From positions 1-6,260 of the forward strand of contig NZ_CAKRLH010000089.1 in NCBI RefSeq assembly GCF_934359325.1: a stretch of 6,260 nt of DNA. The letters are read 5' to 3'. Every line of letters begins with the position of its first letter. The first letter of the stretch is position 1. The position numbers and the translations under genes were made by a program. The notes under the pieces were generated by a model. The model was not told the DNA's origin. It did no database searches and was given only the letters and a program-made list of their open reading frames with translations. Positions 4,969 to 6,260 of the stretch are shown here, piece after piece. This DNA is from an uncultured Porphyromonas sp. Its GTDB lineage: Bacteria > Bacteroidota > Bacteroidia > Bacteroidales > Porphyromonadaceae.

Positions 4969-6260
4969 ATGTTTGAGAGTCTATCGGACCGACTTCTTGA
5001 GTCCTTTAAGAACCTAAAGGGAGAGGGATCCATCACCGAACTTAATGTCGCTGACACCGTCAAGGACATACGTAAGGCATTGCTGGAGGCCGATGTCAAT
5101 TATACCGTTGCCTCCGACTTTACGAAGAGCGTCCTCGACAAGGCGGTGGGCGAGAAGGTGGTCTCCTCCATCAAGCCGGGACAGAAGTTGGTCCAGATCG
5201 TCCACGATGAGCTGACGCGCTGCATGGGCGGCACCGAGGTGGAGCTGAGAACCGATGCGGATCCCAATATCATCCTGATGTCGGGTCTACAGGGCTCAGG
5301 TAAGACCACATTTGCCGGCAAGCTCGCCAATATGCTGCACAAGAAGAAGGGGCTGAAGCCTCTGCTTGTCGCCGGGGATGTCTATCGCCCAGCCGCCATC
5401 GAGCAGCTCAAGGTGATTGCCGCTCAGATCGGCATACCTGTCTACAGCGAGGAGGGGTGTCAGGATCCGGTGGCAATCGCTGAGCGGGCGCTCGCCTTTG
5501 CGAAGATGAATGGTCGTGACACTATCATCATCGATACTGCTGGTCGTCTCGCCGTCGACGATGTGCTTATGACCGAGATCGCCAATATCAAGGCGGCCGT
5601 TAGACCGACTCAGATCCTCTTCGTCGTCGACTCGATGACAGGACAGGATGCGGTGAATACGGCAAAGGAATTCAACGACCGGCTCGACTTCGATGGCGTC
5701 GTCCTGACGAAACTGGATGGTGATACCCGAGGCGGTGCTGCACTCTCGATCCGGACTGTGGTCGACAAGCCTATCCTCTTCATCGGTACGGGGGAGAAGA
5801 TGGAGGCGATCGACGTCTTTTACCCCACCCGTATGGCGGACCGCATCCTCGGGATGGGCGATGTCGTCTCCCTCGTGGAGCGGATGGAGCAGCAGTACGA
5901 CGAGAAGAAAGCAGCCCAGCTGGAGAGCAAGATCAGGAAGAATAAGTTTGACTTCGACGACTTCCTCGAGCAGATCCAGCAGATCAAGAAGATGGGTAAC
6001 CTCAAGGATCTCTTGGCCATGATCCCCGGTGTCGGCAGTGCGATCAAGGACTTAGACGTAGACGATAGCGCCTTTAGCGGGATCGAGGCAATCATCCGCT
6101 CGATGACGCCCGAGGAGCGCGCCAATCCTGACATCATCAACGCTGAGCGACGGAAGCGTATCGCTGCAGGCAGCGGAAATGACATACAGGAGGTGAATCG
6201 GCTGATCAAGCAATTCAACTCCGCCAAGAAGATGATGAAGAAGATGAGCAGCCTCGGTCT
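4969..6260 (+). CDS. ffh: Signal recognition particle protein, SRP54-type GTPase (3' end cut by window edge)
   Basis: Ffh binds 4.5S RNA and the signal sequences of nascent chains and, with FtsY, delivers ribosomes to the Sec translocon at the inner membrane. 430 codons are visible from the ATG at 4969, so only a short C-terminal end is likely missing. The N domain is about 1-95 (MFESLSDRLL at the start, ALLEADVNYTV at 37-47). The G domain has the P-loop GLQGSGKTT (106-114), DVYRPAA (137-143), DTAGR (189-193), TKLDGDTRGG (247-256) and the closing loop GTGE (273-276). The M domain begins near 300 and contains MIPGVG (351-356). Its RNA-binding helix-turn-helix is RRKRIAAGSG (395-404) followed by VNRLIKQF (409-416), and then a Met/Lys-rich KKMMKKM (420-426). 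All key GTPase residues are intact. The start is fixed by the family's usual MF(E/D)xL N terminus; no Shine-Dalgarno is present, as usual in Bacteroidota. Confidence 0.97.
   Translation, partial: MFESLSDRLLESFKNLKGEGSITELNVADTVKDIRKALLEADVNYTVASDFTKSVLDKAVGEKVVSSIKPGQKLVQIVHDELTRCMGGTEVELRTDADPNIILMSGLQGSGKTTFAGKLANMLHKKKGLKPLLVAGDVYRPAAIEQLKVIAAQIGIPVYSEEGCQDPVAIAERALAFAKMNGRDTIIIDTAGRLAVDDVLMTEIANIKAAVRPTQILFVVDSMTGQDAVNTAKEFNDRLDFDGVVLTKLDGDTRGGAALSIRTVVDKPILFIGTGEKMEAIDVFYPTRMADRILGMGDVVSLVERMEQQYDEKKAAQLESKIRKNKFDFDDFLEQIQQIKKMGNLKDLLAMIPGVGSAIKDLDVDDSAFSGIEAIIRSMTPEERANPDIINAERRKRIAAGSGNDIQEVNRLIKQFNSAKKMMKKMSSLG

Overview
The window comes from a member of the Bacteroidota, most likely the Bacteroidales and plausibly Porphyromonadaceae. 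Supporting this, four perfect TAnnTTTG boxes (the -7 element of Bacteroidota housekeeping promoters) lie upstream of gene starts. There is no Shine-Dalgarno sequence in front of ffh, two lipoproteins carry Bacteroidota-like lipoboxes, and the proteins resemble Bacteroidales versions of their families. The genus is an inference from protein style, not a proven assignment.

Layout. Positions 1-3275 hold four genes on the minus strand. In transcription order they are an HX5D/FPAG-type lysophospholipid or aminolipid acyltransferase (3275-2364), an M48 metalloprotease lipoprotein (2299-1385), a dihydroorotate-dehydrogenase-like flavoprotein (1331-297), and the N-terminal 96 codons of DNA polymerase III delta' (holB, 289 to the window edge). 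The last three are tightly spaced (53 and 7 bp gaps) and probably share a transcript that starts at a TAnnTTTG box before the protease gene. The acyltransferase has its own box.

A 178 bp AT-rich divergent region (3276-3453) carries back-to-back promoters. To its right, on the plus strand, lie a lipoprotein of the PF13350-type tyrosine phosphatase family with a destroyed active site (3454-4527), then a 441 bp gene-free region rich in inverted repeats (4528-4968), then ffh, the SRP GTPase, which runs off the right edge. The longer reading frame starting at 3334 is not the likely protein: the signal peptide and a promoter box both point to a start at 3454.

The genes do not form one obvious pathway. 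They cover housekeeping (replication clamp loading, SRP targeting), envelope maintenance (M48 lipoprotein, acyltransferase, phosphatase-like lipoprotein) and one flavoprotein of unknown substrate. I see no transposase, CRISPR array, tRNA or rRNA, and no multi-gene defence or mobile system. The best candidates for something undescribed are the phosphatase-fold lipoprotein whose catalytic Cys is Asp, and the three-copy 17 bp repeat with two mutually exclusive hairpins plus the GC-rich palindromes between it and ffh.
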